This document shows, in pieces, positions 33,947 through 43,349 of a DNA stretch of 64,000 nt. Both the position numbers and the translations under genes were made by a program. Origin of the DNA: Pseudomonas muyukensis (GTDB lineage: Bacteria > Pseudomonadota > Gammaproteobacteria > Pseudomonadales > Pseudomonadaceae). The notes below the pieces were generated by a model. The model was not told the DNA's origin, did not search any database, and was given only the letters and a program-made list of their open reading frames with translations. The stretch is taken from assembly GCF_019139535.1 (NCBI RefSeq), contig NZ_CP077073.1, positions 4,492,501 through 4,556,500 on the forward strand, given 5' to 3'. Numbering within the stretch: position 1 is the first letter of the stretch; every line of letters starts with the position of its first letter.

Positions 33947-34426
33947 TCAGATGTTCTCCAGCTCGGACCACTCTTCCTCGGTCATCATCTTGTCCAGTTC
34001 GACCAGGATCAGCAGCTCGCCGTTCTTGTTGCAAACGCCCTGGATGAACTTGGCCGACTCTTCGTTGCCGACATTCGGCGCGGTCTCGATCTCCGACTGG
34101 CGCAGGTACACCACTTCAGCGACGCTGTCGACGAGGATACCGACCACCTGCTTGTCCGCCTCGATGATGACGATGCGGGTGTTGTCGGTGACTTCGCTGG
34201 ACATCAGGCCGAAGCGCTGGCGGGTGTCGATCACCGTCACCACGTTGCCGCGCAGGTTGATGATGCCCAGCACGTAGCTCGGTGCGCCCGGTACCGGGGC
34301 GATCTCGGTGTAGCGCAACACTTCCTGCACCTGCATCACATTGATGCCGTAGGACTCGTTGTCCAGACGGAAGGTGACCCATTGCAGGATCGGATCTTCG
34401 GAACCTTGTGCAGACGACTTTTTCAT
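33947..34426 (-). CDS. cheW: Chemotaxis coupling protein CheW
   Basis: 159 residues with a complete CheW fold: PILQWVTFRLDNESYGINVMQVQEVL, APSYVLGIINLRGNVVTVIDTRQRFGL, TRIVIIEADKQVVGILVDSVAEVV. It links CheA to chemoreceptors in the polar array. It lies between parP and DUF2802 in the fliA-che operon. Single-domain and of standard length for the polar CheW. Confidence 0.95.
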   Translation of the reverse strand: MKKSSAQGSEDPILQWVTFRLDNESYGINVMQVQEVLRYTEIAPVPGAPSYVLGIINLRGNVVTVIDTRQRFGLMSSEVTDNTRIVIIEADKQVVGILVDSVAEVVYLRQSEIETAPNVGNEESAKFIQGVCNKNGELLILVELDKMMTEEEWSELENI

Positions 34427-34493
34427 TCCCCTAGCCCTCTAAATCCGCCTTTGGCGGTGTGCTCTGTGTAGCCGCGGCAGTAGCGGCGTTGAT

Positions 34494-35420
34494 TCAGTTG
34501 TGTTTGGTGTTCATCTGCTTGACCGCGCCACTGGCGATCAGCTCGGCCAGTTCGGCCACATCGAGCAGCGCGCACATGTGTTCGATCACCGTGCCCGCCA
34601 GCCACGGACGCTGGCCGCGTTGGCTGCGCCACTTGATCTCGGCCGGGTCCAGGCGCAGCGAACGGCTGACCTGGTGTACCGCCAGGCCCCATTCGTAGCC
34701 CTGCACGGAAATCACGTACTGCAGGCCCTGGCGAAAATCGTCGCGGTAGCGGTCGGGCATGACCCAACGCGCCGTATCCAGCACCTTGAGGTTGCCCGCC
34801 TGGCACGTGAGGATGCCGAGGAACCAGTCCGGCTGGCCGAACAGCGGTGTCAGCTCCTGCCCGGCCAGGGTGTAGATCGAACCGAGGCAGACCAGGGGGA
34901 CCGCCAGGGTCAGGCCGGCCACGTCGAACAGCAAGCATTCGAACGGCTCGGCGGCCCAGGCCGGACGCCCATCGACCGTGGCCGGTGGGGTCGGCGCAGC
35001 AGGCGCGACCGGGGCCTGCAGTTCGACCAGTGGCACCACCAGCTCGGCGGCCGGGGCTTCGCTGGGTAGCGCAATGCTGGCTTCGGCCACCTGGGTGGTT
35101 GCCACCACGCTGACCACCGGCGCCTCTACAGGGGGCGCCGGGGGCAGAACAGTGGGCAGGACCTTGGCGTGCGGCTCGGCGAAAGGCCGTGCCGGTGCCG
35201 GCACAGGCGCAGGCGCGTCCTGACGCTGGGCGTCGCGGGCCTGCTCCTCACGGACGGCCGCCTCGAATTCATCGCTGGGCGCCGCTTCGATCGCCGGCGC
35301 GCTGACTGCCGGTGCATGCTCCGGCAGGTCGAATATTTCGGTGGCCTCCTGCAGCAACCCATCGAGGTAGGACTGCAGGGCCATCTGGGGCTTGCTGGTG
35401 ATAGGCCGCGCCTGGTTCAT
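34494..35420 (-). CDS. parP: CheW-domain polar array adaptor ParP
   Basis: About 308 residues. A short N-terminal segment (ITSKPQMALQSYLDGLLQEATE) is followed by ~130 residues of Ala/Pro/Val-rich linker and a C-terminal CheW-like domain (FECLLFDVAGLTLAVPLVCLGSIYTL ... LGILTCQAGNLKVLDTARWVM). This layout and its position beside the ParA-like gene match ParP, which with ParC tethers chemotaxis arrays to the pole via CheA. ATG 35420 shares its A with the parC stop (TGATG); a GTG at 35423 is possible. Confidence 0.85.
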   Translation of the reverse strand: MNQARPITSKPQMALQSYLDGLLQEATEIFDLPEHAPAVSAPAIEAAPSDEFEAAVREEQARDAQRQDAPAPVPAPARPFAEPHAKVLPTVLPPAPPVEAPVVSVVATTQVAEASIALPSEAPAAELVVPLVELQAPVAPAAPTPPATVDGRPAWAAEPFECLLFDVAGLTLAVPLVCLGSIYTLAGQELTPLFGQPDWFLGILTCQAGNLKVLDTARWVMPDRYRDDFRQGLQYVISVQGYEWGLAVHQVSRSLRLDPAEIKWRSQRGQRPWLAGTVIEHMCALLDVAELAELIASGAVKQMNTKHN

Positions 35421-36208
35421 CACGCCACCTGCAACGCAGAGCGGTAGGTAAGCAGGTGCTTGAGCAGCGCCCGGTAGGCCACCACACCACGGCTCTTGCC
35501 GTCGAACTGCGACGGCGTGACACCGTTGCGGCTGGCGTCGCGCAGGCGCGTGTCAACCGGGATGTAACCCTGCCAGACCTGCTCGCCATAGGTGTCGCGC
35601 AGCACTTTCAGGGTGCCCAGCGAGGCCTGGGTACGGCGGTCGAACAGCGTGGGCACGATCTGATACGGCAGCGCCTGCTTGCGCGAGCGGTTGATCATGC
35701 CCAGGGTCCCGACCATGCGCTCCAGGCCCTTGACCGCAAGGAACTCGGTCTGCACCGGGATCACCAGTTGCTGGCTGGCGGCCAGGGCGTTGACCATCAG
35801 CACGCCGAGCAAGGGCGGGCTGTCGATCAAGGCGAAGTCGAAATCCTGCCACAGCTGCGCCAGACTCTTGGCGATCACCAGGCCCAGGCCGCTCTGCCCT
35901 GGCGACTGGCGCTCGAGCACCGCCAACGCGGTGCTCGACGGCAGCAGCGAGATGCGCTCGTCGCTGGTGGGCAGCAGCAGTTGGCCCGGCAGGCCCTCGG
36001 GCACCGTGCCCTTGTGCAGGAACAGGTCATAGCAACTGTGCTCGAGCGCGTCGGGGTTATGCCCGAAGTAGCTGGTCATCGAGCCGTGGGGGTCCAGGTC
36101 GACCACGACCACGCGCTTGCCCGCCTCGGCCAGCAGGCCGGCCAGAGCGATGGTGGTGGTGGTCTTGCCGACGCCACCTTTTTGATTGGCTACTGCCCAG
36201 ACTCTCAT
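35420..36208 (-). CDS. parC: ParA-like ATPase ParC (polar chemotaxis array positioning)
   Basis: 262 residues, MinD/ParA-family ATPase with deviant Walker A NQKGGVGKTTTTIAL (residues ~8-22), VVVDLDPHGSMTSYFG and the switch region LIDSPPLLGVLMVNAL. In the che cluster, coupled to parP, such ATPases place chemotaxis arrays at the old pole. The name ParC follows Vibrio/Pseudomonas usage and should not be confused with topoisomerase IV. Confidence 0.88.
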   Translation of the reverse strand: MRVWAVANQKGGVGKTTTTIALAGLLAEAGKRVVVVDLDPHGSMTSYFGHNPDALEHSCYDLFLHKGTVPEGLPGQLLLPTSDERISLLPSSTALAVLERQSPGQSGLGLVIAKSLAQLWQDFDFALIDSPPLLGVLMVNALAASQQLVIPVQTEFLAVKGLERMVGTLGMINRSRKQALPYQIVPTLFDRRTQASLGTLKVLRDTYGEQVWQGYIPVDTRLRDASRNGVTPSQFDGKSRGVVAYRALLKHLLTYRSALQVA

Positions 36209-36290
36209 AGGACAACTCTTGACTCGTTAATGTCGCCGAACCCTGTGGAAACCGGCTCCCACAGGCACGCGGCGACAGAGAATTGACGAG

Positions 36291-37148
36291 TTATTGCCCC
36301 GCCACCGATGCAGGCGTGGCTGGTGCACTTTGTGTGCCAGCCCGGCGCAGCGCGGCATCGGGGGTGGCATTGGCGCTGCCGCTGCCGGTCAGGCTGCGAC
36401 GTACCTCGAGGTTGCGCGAAATCACCAGGACCACGCGGCGGTTGCGCGCGCGGCCCTCGGCACTGTCGTTGCTGGCCACCGGCTGGTACTCGCCGTAGCC
36501 CACCGAGGCCATGCGCGCCGGGTTGACCCCTTCCATGGCCAACAGGCGGACGATGCTCGCCGCCCGCGCCGAGGACAGTTCCCAGTTGGTCGGGTACTGG
36601 GCGGTGCGGATCGGCAGGTTGTCGGTGAAGCCCTCGACGTGCACCGGGTTGGCGAACGGCTTGAGGATCTTCGCCACCTTCTCGATGATCTCGAAGGCGA
36701 CATCGCTGGGCATGGCATCGGCACTGGCAAACAGCAGCGAGGAGTTGAGCTCGATCTCGACCCACAGCTCGTTGCCGCGCACTGTCATCTGGTTGGACTT
36801 GATCAGGTCACCGAAGGCATCGCGAACATCGTCGCTGATGGTCTTGAGCGGGTCGGCGCTACTCTGCGCCAGGCCCGCGTCGGTCTGCTCGCTGTCCTTG
36901 ATCAACGGCTCGGCCGGGCGCACCGACAATGGCCGCTCCTCGCCGATGGGGATCGGCTTCATGGTCCGATCGGGGTCGTTGAACACCCCGATCAGCGCCT
37001 GGGAGATGACCTTGTACTTACCCTCGTTGATCGAGGAGATCGAGTACATGACCACGAAGAAGGCGAACAACAGGGTGATGAAGTCGGCATACGACACCAG
37101 CCAGCGTTCGTGGTTTTCATGTTCCTCGGTATGACGACGGCGGGCCAT
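36291..37148 (-). CDS. motD: Flagellar stator protein MotD (MotB family)
   Basis: 285 residues: a short cytoplasmic lead, a single membrane helix with the proton-path Asp (ERWLVSYADFITLLFAFFVVMYS), a plug region, and an OmpA-type peptidoglycan-binding domain (HVEGFTDNLPIRT, SSARAASIVRLLAMEGVNPARMASVGYGE). With MotC it forms the second stator set of pseudomonads, known in P. aeruginosa for swarming. The C-terminus has an Ala/Pro tail. 82 bases separate it from parC and hold a small GTGG/CCAC hairpin (36242-36265). Confidence 0.93.
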   Translation of the reverse strand: MARRRHTEEHENHERWLVSYADFITLLFAFFVVMYSISSINEGKYKVISQALIGVFNDPDRTMKPIPIGEERPLSVRPAEPLIKDSEQTDAGLAQSSADPLKTISDDVRDAFGDLIKSNQMTVRGNELWVEIELNSSLLFASADAMPSDVAFEIIEKVAKILKPFANPVHVEGFTDNLPIRTAQYPTNWELSSARAASIVRLLAMEGVNPARMASVGYGEYQPVASNDSAEGRARNRRVVLVISRNLEVRRSLTGSGSANATPDAALRRAGTQSAPATPASVAGQ

Positions 37149-37151
37149 GGC

Positions 37152-37892
37152 TTACTCCATGAAGCCTTGCAGCTTCAGCTCGATCGAGCGCGGGTTCTCG
37201 CCTTCGGCGATCGACAGCAGGCCCTCGAGGAGCATTTCACGGTAGCGCGACTGGCGCAGGGTGATGGCCTTGAGCTTGTTGGCGATCGGCAGCAGGATCA
37301 GGTTGGCGCTGGCCACGCCATAGATGGTGGCGACGAAGGCCACGGCGATGCCGTTGCCCAGCTGCGACGGGTCGGCCAGGTTGCCCATCACGTGGATCAG
37401 GCCCATGACCGCGCCGATGATGCCGATGGTCGGCGCGTAGCCGCCCATGCTCTCGAACACCTTGGCAGCCTGGATGTCACGGGCTTCCTGGGTCAGGAAG
37501 TCGACTTCGAGGATGCTGCGGATGGCTTCCGGCTCGGCGCCATCGACCAGCAGTTGCAGGCCCTTGCGCGCATAAGGGTCGGGCTCGGCGTCGGCCACGC
37601 CTTCCAGGCCCAGCAGGCCTTCCTTGCGCGCGGTCAGGCTCCAGTTCACCACCCGGTCGATGCCGCCCACCAGGTCGACCCGTGGCGGGAAGAAGATCCA
37701 GCGCACGATCTGCAAGGCGCGCTTGAACGACGACAGCGGCGACTGCAGCAGCGCCGCCGCCAGCGTACCGCCCAGCACGATCAGCGCGGCCGGGCCGTTG
37801 AGCAGCGCGCCAACGTGGCCACCCTCGAGGAAGTTGCCGCCGACGATGGCGACAAAGGCGAGGATCAGGCCGATAAGGCTGAGGACATCCAT
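37152..37892 (-). CDS. motC: Flagellar stator protein MotC (MotA family)
   Basis: 246 residues, four membrane helices with the cytoplasmic loop (ARKEGLLGLEGVADAEPDPYARKGLQLL) and the TM3-TM4 motif GGYAPTIGIIGAVMGLIHVM expected for MotA-like stators. The partner MotD follows after 3 bases. ATG 37892 shares one base with the cheB stop (TGATG). Confidence 0.93.
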   Translation of the reverse strand: MDVLSLIGLILAFVAIVGGNFLEGGHVGALLNGPAALIVLGGTLAAALLQSPLSSFKRALQIVRWIFFPPRVDLVGGIDRVVNWSLTARKEGLLGLEGVADAEPDPYARKGLQLLVDGAEPEAIRSILEVDFLTQEARDIQAAKVFESMGGYAPTIGIIGAVMGLIHVMGNLADPSQLGNGIAVAFVATIYGVASANLILLPIANKLKAITLRQSRYREMLLEGLLSIAEGENPRSIELKLQGFME

Positions 37893-39019
37893 CAGACGCA
37901 CGCCTCGACCAGGTGCTTGCCGATTTCGTCCAGGCTGTACACGGCATCGGCCAGGTTGGCCTTGACGATGGCCATGGGCATGCCATAGATCACGCAGCTG
38001 GCTTCATCCTGCGCCCACACGGTGCTGCCGCCCTGCTTGAGCAGGCGCGCGCCCTCGCGGCCGTCGGCGCCCATGCCGGTGAGCACCACCGAGAGCACCT
38101 TGTCGCCATAGGACTTGGCCGCCGAACCGAAGGTGATGTCGACGCAAGGCTTGTAGTTCAGGCGCTCATCGCCCGGCAGGATCTTCACCGTGCCACGGCC
38201 GTCGACCATCATCTGCTTGCCACCGGGGGCCAGCAGCGCCAGGCCTGGGCGCAGCACGTCACCGTCCTCGGCTTCCTTGACGCTGATCTTGCACAGCTTG
38301 TCGAGACGCTCGGCAAAAGCCTTGGTGAAAGCCGCCGGCATGTGCTGGATCAGCACGATCGGCGCCGGGAAACTGGCCGGCAGTTGCGTCAGCACGCGCT
38401 GCAGGGCCACCGGGCCGCCGGTGGAGGTACCAATGGCCACCAACTTGTAAGGCTTGCGCTTGGGCGCCGGCGAGTGCGCGCCAGCCGGTGCCGCGGCTCG
38501 GGCCGAGGCGGCGGCGGTACGCGCCGGGGCGCTGCTGGCCAAGCTGCTGGCCGGGGCATGGCTGCTGGCCGCAGCGGGCGCGGCGGCCGGGGCCGGGGCG
38601 GCATAGGCGCTGAAACGGCGGTTGCTGCGCGAGATGGTGTGGACCTTCTCGCACAGCATCTGCTTGACCTTCTCGGGGTTGCGCGAGATGTCCTCGAAGT
38701 TCTTCGGCAGGTAGTCGACCGCGCCGGCGTCCAGCGCATCGAGGGTAACCCGGGCGCCTTCGTGGGTCAGCGAGGAGAACATCAGCACCGGCGTCGGGCA
38801 GCGCTGCATGATGTGCCGCACCGCGGTGATGCCGTCCATCATGGGCATTTCGTAGTCCATGGTGATGACATCGGGCTTGAGCGCCTGCGCCTGGTCGATC
38901 GCTTCCTTGCCGTTGGTCGCGGTGCCCACGACCTGGATCGTCGGGTCCGCCGAGAGAATTTCCGAGACACGGCGGCGGAAGAAACCGGAATCATCCACCA
39001 CCAGGACCTTGACTGCCAT
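37892..39019 (-). CDS. cheB: Chemotaxis response regulator protein-glutamate methylesterase CheB
   Basis: 375 residues: an N-terminal receiver ([16 protein letters not shown]; phospho-acceptor in [14 protein letters not shown]), a long Ala-rich linker (~140-185), and a methylesterase domain with the catalytic serine region [13 protein letters not shown], His in [19 protein letters not shown] and Asp in [15 protein letters not shown]. It removes methyl groups from chemoreceptors. ATG 39019 is chosen for GGAG five bases upstream; an in-frame GTG lies two codons before. Confidence 0.95.
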   Translation of the reverse strand: MAVKVLVVDDSGFFRRRVSEILSADPTIQVVGTATNGKEAIDQAQALKPDVITMDYEMPMMDGITAVRHIMQRCPTPVLMFSSLTHEGARVTLDALDAGAVDYLPKNFEDISRNPEKVKQMLCEKVHTISRSNRRFSAYAAPAPAAAPAAASSHAPASSLASSAPARTAAASARAAAPAGAHSPAPKRKPYKLVAIGTSTGGPVALQRVLTQLPASFPAPIVLIQHMPAAFTKAFAERLDKLCKISVKEAEDGDVLRPGLALLAPGGKQMMVDGRGTVKILPGDERLNYKPCVDITFGSAAKSYGDKVLSVVLTGMGADGREGARLLKQGGSTVWAQDEASCVIYGMPMAIVKANLADAVYSLDEIGKHLVEACV

Positions 39020-39064
39020 AAACACTCCATTAGGCGGCGCACCCGCCTGGGCGCGCCACCGAAA

Positions 39065-41311
39065 TCAAATACGCCGGGCGGCGTAACGCTTGAGCATGCT
39101 CGGTACGTCGAGGATCAGCGCAATGCGCCCGTCACCGGTGATGGTGGCGCCGGACATGCCCGGGGTCCCCTGCAGCATCTTGCCCAGCGGCTTGATCACC
39201 ACTTCTTCCTGGCCGACCAGCTGGTCGACGACGAAGCCGATGCGCTGGGTGCCAACCGACAGGATCACCACATGGCCTTCGTGCTGCTCTTCGTGCTCGT
39301 GGTCCTGGACCAGCCAGCGCTTGAGGTAGAACAGCGGCAGCGCCTTGTCGCGCACGATCACCACTTCCTGGCCGTCGACCACGTTGGTGCGCGACAGGTC
39401 GAGGTGGAAAATCTCGTTGACGTTGACCAGCGGGAAGGCAAACGCCTGGTTGGCCAGCATTACCATCAGCGTCGGCATGATCGCCAGGGTCAGCGGCACC
39501 TTGATGACGATCTTCGAGCCCTGGCCCTTGGCCGAGAAGATGTTGATCGAGCCGTTGAGCTGGGAAATCTTGGTCTTCACCACGTCCATGCCGACGCCGC
39601 GGCCGGACACGTCGGAAATCTCGGTCTTGGTCGAGAAACCCGGGGCGAAGATCAGGTTGTAGCAGTCCGACTCGCTCAGGCGGTCGGCCGCGTCCTTGTC
39701 CATCAGGCCCTTTTCCACGGCCTTGGCCCGCAGCACGCTGGGGTCCATGCCCTTGCCGTCGTCGGAGATCGACAGCAGGATGTGGTCGCCCTCCTGCTCG
39801 GCGGACAGCACCACGCGGCCTGTGCGCGCCTTGCCGGAGGCCTCGCGCTCGTCGGGCATCTCGACGCCATGGTCGACGGCGTTGCGCACCAGGTGCACCA
39901 ACGGGTCGGCCAGGGCCTCGACCAGGTTCTTGTCCAGGTCGGTCTCTTCACCGACCAGCTCCAGGTTGATCTCTTTCTTGAGCTGGCGGGCCAGGTCGCG
40001 GACCAGGCGCGGGAAGCGGCCGAAGACTTTCTTGATCGGCTGCATGCGGGTCTTCATGACCGCGGTCTGCAGGTCGGCGGTGACCACGTCGAGGTTGGAC
40101 ACGGCCTTGGACATGGCCTCGTCGCCGCTGTTCAGGCCCAGGCGCACCAGGCGGTTACGCACCAGCACCAGTTCGCCGACCATGTTCATGATTTCGTCCA
40201 GGCGCGCGGTGTCGACCCGCACGGTGGTTTCCGCTTCGCTGGCGCCATGTTTCTCGGCGGCAGCGGCCGGCGCACGGGCTGGCGCGGCAGGCTTGGCGGC
40301 AGGCGCCGGTGCGGCGGCGGCAGGCGCCGGTGCGGCGGCGGCAGGCGCCGGCGCTGGCTTGGCAACCGGCTTGACCTCGGCCTTGGGCGCCGCCGGTGCG
40401 GCAGTCACGGCGGCGGCAGGGGCCTCGGCCGCGACGGCGTCGCCGGAGAACTTGCCCTTGCCGTGCAGCTGGTCCAGCAGCGCTTCGAACTCGTGTTCGC
40501 TGATGTTTTCGTCGCCTGCGGCAACTGGCGCGGCACTGGTGGGCGCTGCGGCCGCCGGCAGGGCGTCGACGGCAAAGGTGCCCTTGCCGTGCAACTGGTC
40601 GAGCAGCGATTCGAACTCATCGTCGGTGATTTCGTCGCTGCTCGGCGCCACGGCCGCGGGCTCGCTGACGGCCGCTTCAGCCGAGAACTGGCCCTTGCCA
40701 TGCAACTGGTCGAGCAGCGACTCGAACTCGGCGTCGGTGATTTCGTCACCCTCGCCTGTGACCTGCTCGCCTTGCAGCTGCTCGTGAACGGCTGCTTCGG
40801 CCTTGACCGCATCCAGCGAATCGAGCAGTTGCTCGAACTCGGTGTCGGTGATGTCGGGCTCGGCGGCCGCTGCTTCGGCGACCGGCTCGGCCTCGACCAC
40901 TGCAGCCGGTGCTTCGGCGCCACCCGGCTCGGCCAGGCGCGACAGCGCCGCCAGCAGTTCCGGGGTGGCCGGGGTCACGGCGCTGCGCTCGCGCACCTGG
41001 CCGAACATGCTGTTGACCGTGTCGAGTGCCTCGAGCACCACGTCCATCAGCTCGGCATCGACCCGGCGCTCCCCTTTGCGCAGGATGTCGAACACGTTCT
41101 CGGCGATATGGCAGCACTCCACCAGCTCGTTGAGCTGGAGGAAGCCGGCGCCCCCTTTTACAGTGTGGAAACCGCGGAAAATCGCATTGAGCAGGTCCGC
41201 GTCATCGGGCCGGCTTTCCAGCTCGACCAGTTGCTCGGACAGTTGCTCGAGGATTTCGCCGGCTTCTACCAGGAAATCCTGGAGGATTTCTTCATCGGCG
41301 CCGAAGCTCAT
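39065..41311 (-). CDS. cheA: Chemotaxis histidine kinase CheA
   Basis: 748 residues. Order: an Hpt domain with phospho-His in FRGFHTVKGGAGFLQL (~40-60); an unusual linker with four related blocks (ITDTEFEQLLDSL, then three of the type EFESLLDQLHGKG, ~165-300); an Ala/Pro tract; a dimerisation helix; an HATPase with VHLVRNAVDHGVE and DDGKGMD; and a C-terminal CheW-like domain. It phosphorylates CheY and CheB. The Ala/Pro tract is coded by 21-base tandem repeats at 40300-40355. A dedicated CheY-binding P2 domain is not obvious. Confidence 0.95.
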   Translation of the reverse strand: MSFGADEEILQDFLVEAGEILEQLSEQLVELESRPDDADLLNAIFRGFHTVKGGAGFLQLNELVECCHIAENVFDILRKGERRVDAELMDVVLEALDTVNSMFGQVRERSAVTPATPELLAALSRLAEPGGAEAPAAVVEAEPVAEAAAAEPDITDTEFEQLLDSLDAVKAEAAVHEQLQGEQVTGEGDEITDAEFESLLDQLHGKGQFSAEAAVSEPAAVAPSSDEITDDEFESLLDQLHGKGTFAVDALPAAAAPTSAAPVAAGDENISEHEFEALLDQLHGKGKFSGDAVAAEAPAAAVTAAPAAPKAEVKPVAKPAPAPAAAAPAPAAAAPAPAAKPAAPARAPAAAAEKHGASEAETTVRVDTARLDEIMNMVGELVLVRNRLVRLGLNSGDEAMSKAVSNLDVVTADLQTAVMKTRMQPIKKVFGRFPRLVRDLARQLKKEINLELVGEETDLDKNLVEALADPLVHLVRNAVDHGVEMPDEREASGKARTGRVVLSAEQEGDHILLSISDDGKGMDPSVLRAKAVEKGLMDKDAADRLSESDCYNLIFAPGFSTKTEISDVSGRGVGMDVVKTKISQLNGSINIFSAKGQGSKIVIKVPLTLAIMPTLMVMLANQAFAFPLVNVNEIFHLDLSRTNVVDGQEVVIVRDKALPLFYLKRWLVQDHEHEEQHEGHVVILSVGTQRIGFVVDQLVGQEEVVIKPLGKMLQGTPGMSGATITGDGRIALILDVPSMLKRYAARRI

Positions 41312-41323
41312 TAAACGTGCTCC

Positions 41324-42112
41324 TTAAAAACCCAGGCTGGACAGCAGATCATCGACATCGTCCTGACCGGACACGACGTCTTCACGCTTATCGGCATGAA
41401 TCTGCGGACCTTCACCCCGAGTCGGATGTTTTTCTTGATCTTTTTCAGCACGCAGCTGCTGGTGGTCATGTTCGATGCCGGCAAAGCGGTCGACCTGACT
41501 GGCCATCAGCACGAGCTTGAGCAGATTGCTTTCTACTTCGGTGACCAGCGCGGTTACCCGCTTGATCACCTGGCCGGTCAGGTCCTGATAGTCCTGAGCC
41601 AGCAGAATGTCGTTGAGGTGGCCCGAGACCTTGCGGTTGCCTTCGGCACTGTGCGTCAGGAAACTGTCGACGCGCTTGACCAGCTCGCGGAATTCCGGCG
41701 CCGCCACTTCGCGGCGCATGAAGCGCTGCCAGTCGGCGGACAGGTCCTGCGCCTCGCTCGCCAGTGCATTGAGCACCGGGGTGCTCTCCTCCACCAGGTC
41801 CATGGTGCGGTTGGCGGCACCTTCGGTGAGGCGCACCACGTAGGAGAGGCGCTCGGTGGCATCGGTGATCTGCGAGACTTCCTCGGCCTGCGGCATCGCC
41901 GGGTCGATCTGGAAGCTGACGATCGCGCTGTGCAGCTCGCGGGTAAGCTTGCCCACCTCCTGGTACAGGCCGCGGTCGCGGGTCTGGTTCAGTTGGTGGA
42001 TCAGCTGCACGGCCTCGCCGAACCGGCCGCGCTCAAGGCTCTCGACCAGTTCCTGGGCATGCTTTTTCAGGGTTGATTCGAACTCACCCAGCGAGTTGTT
42101 GATTGACTCCAT
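41324..42112 (-). CDS. cheZ: Chemotaxis protein phosphatase CheZ
   Basis: 262 residues, mostly helical, with the CheY-P phosphatase motif around the catalytic Gln (LNDILLAQDYQDLTGQVIKRVTALVTEVE) and the C-terminal CheY-docking peptide (GQDDVDDLLSSLGF). It switches off CheY-P. It lies between cheY and cheA, 12 bases before cheA. Length is typical for pseudomonads. Confidence 0.94.
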   Translation of the reverse strand: MESINNSLGEFESTLKKHAQELVESLERGRFGEAVQLIHQLNQTRDRGLYQEVGKLTRELHSAIVSFQIDPAMPQAEEVSQITDATERLSYVVRLTEGAANRTMDLVEESTPVLNALASEAQDLSADWQRFMRREVAAPEFRELVKRVDSFLTHSAEGNRKVSGHLNDILLAQDYQDLTGQVIKRVTALVTEVESNLLKLVLMASQVDRFAGIEHDHQQLRAEKDQEKHPTRGEGPQIHADKREDVVSGQDDVDDLLSSLGF

Positions 42113-42130
42113 GGCGCCCCCTGACGTGAC

Positions 42131-42505
42131 TCAGCCGTTGACGCGTTCGAAGATCTTCTCGATCTTTTCTTTGAGCACCTGGGCGGTGAAAGGCTTGACC
42201 ACATAGCCATTGACGCCGGCCTGGGCCGCTTCGATGATCTGGTCGCGCTTGGCCTCGGCAGTCACCATCAGCACGGGCATGCCCTTGAGACGGTCGTGGG
42301 CACGCACCTTGCGCAGCAGGTCGATACCGGACATGCCGGGCATGTTCCAGTCGGTCACCAGGAAGTCGTAATGCCCGGCTTCGAGCATCGGCAGCGCCGT
42401 GGTGCCGTCGTCGGCCTCTTCGGTATTGGTGAAGCCCAGATCACGCAACAGGTTCTTGATGATCCGCCGCATCGTCGAAAAGTCGTCAACGATGAGGATT
42501 TTCAT
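42131..42505 (-). CDS. cheY: Chemotaxis response regulator CheY
   Basis: 124 residues, a single receiver domain: [19 protein letters not shown], phospho-Asp in [17 protein letters not shown], Thr in [13 protein letters not shown], Lys in [10 protein letters not shown]. It signals from CheA to the flagellar switch. ATG 42505 gives the family-standard N-terminus; an in-frame TTG four codons upstream is less likely. Confidence 0.96.
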   Translation of the reverse strand: MKILIVDDFSTMRRIIKNLLRDLGFTNTEEADDGTTALPMLEAGHYDFLVTDWNMPGMSGIDLLRKVRAHDRLKGMPVLMVTAEAKRDQIIEAAQAGVNGYVVKPFTAQVLKEKIEKIFERVNG

Positions 42506-42540
42506 GTCTTTGTTCAATTAGACCTCCAAGCAGTCTTAAA

Positions 42541-42560
42541 CGCGCTCGGCGCCGAGCGCG
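42541..42560 (-). terminator. Perfect 20-bp palindrome between fliA and cheY
   Basis: CGCGCTCGGC followed by its exact reverse complement, then TTTAAG on the minus strand. The stem follows fliA by about 50 bases and precedes cheY. The short T-run makes it a weak terminator or attenuator that could lower fliA read-through into the che genes. Confidence 0.6.
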
Positions 42561-42608
42561 CAGTCAATCAATTCGGCACCACAAAATACGACTGCATCGA
42601 ACCTTGGC

Positions 42609-43349
42609 TCAACGCGCCCGCCATTCACCCAGACGGCTGCGCAGACGTGCCGCGCACTGGCTGTGCAACTGGCTGACACGCGACTCGCTGACCCCCAGCA
42701 CCTCACCGATTTCCTTGAGGTTCAGCTCTTCGTCGTAGTACAGCGCCAGGACCAGGCGCTCGCGCTCCGGCAGGTTGGCGATGGCATCGGCCAGGGCGGC
42801 CTGGAAGCGCTCGTCCTCCAGGTCCCGCGATGGCTCCAGCTGGCCACTGGCTCCGTCCTCGTGCAGCCCTTCGTGTTCGCCGTCCTGCAGCAGGTCGTCG
42901 AAACTGAACAGGCGGCTGCCCAAGGTGTCGTTCAGAATCCCGTAGTAATCATCGAGACTCAATTGGAGTTCGGCAGCAACCTCGTGATCTTTAGCGTCGC
43001 GACCGGTCTTTGCTTCAACACAGCGAATCGCATCGCTGACCATGCGCGTGTTGCGGTGCACCGAACGCGGTGCCCAATCGCCCTTGCGCACCTCGTCGAG
43101 CATGGCGCCACGGATCCGAATACCGGCGTAGGTCTCGAAGCTGGCGCCCTTGCTGGCATCGTACTTGTTGGCGACTTCCAGCAGGCCGATCATGCCGGCC
43201 TGGATCAGGTCCTCGACCTGGACATTGGCCGGCAACCGGGCCAGCAAGTGGTAGGCGATGCGCTTGACCAGCGGCGCGTAGCGTTCAACCAGCTCGTACT
43301 GGGCGTCCTTCGCCGCCTTGCTGTACATCTTGAAACCGCTCGCGTTCAT
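42609..43349 (-). CDS. fliA: Flagellar sigma factor FliA (sigma-28)
   Basis: 246 residues with sigma region 2 (LVKRIAYHLLARLPANVQVEDLIQAGMIGLLEVANKYD), region 3 (FETYAGIRIRGAMLDEVRKGDWAPRSVHR) and region 4 helix-turn-helix (LNLKEIGEVLGVSESRVSQLHSQC). It directs late flagellar and chemotaxis transcription and is held by FlgM. ATG 43349 overlaps the fleN stop (ATGA), so the two are coupled. Confidence 0.97.
   Translation of the reverse strand: MNASGFKMYSKAAKDAQYELVERYAPLVKRIAYHLLARLPANVQVEDLIQAGMIGLLEVANKYDASKGASFETYAGIRIRGAMLDEVRKGDWAPRSVHRNTRMVSDAIRCVEAKTGRDAKDHEVAAELQLSLDDYYGILNDTLGSRLFSFDDLLQDGEHEGLHEDGASGQLEPSRDLEDERFQAALADAIANLPERERLVLALYYDEELNLKEIGEVLGVSESRVSQLHSQCAARLRSRLGEWRAR

Noticed and set aside
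35420..36208. Plasmid or chromosome partition ParA, or topoisomerase IV subunit ParC
   Set aside because: Coupling to parP, motD and cheW in the che operon fits the polar array ATPase; there is no ParB and no topoisomerase motif.
37913..41314. 1,100-codon + strand open frame opposite cheB and cheA
   Set aside because: Antisense shadow; the product is a string of Arg, Gln, His and Gly with no domain, while the opposite strand codes full CheB and CheA.
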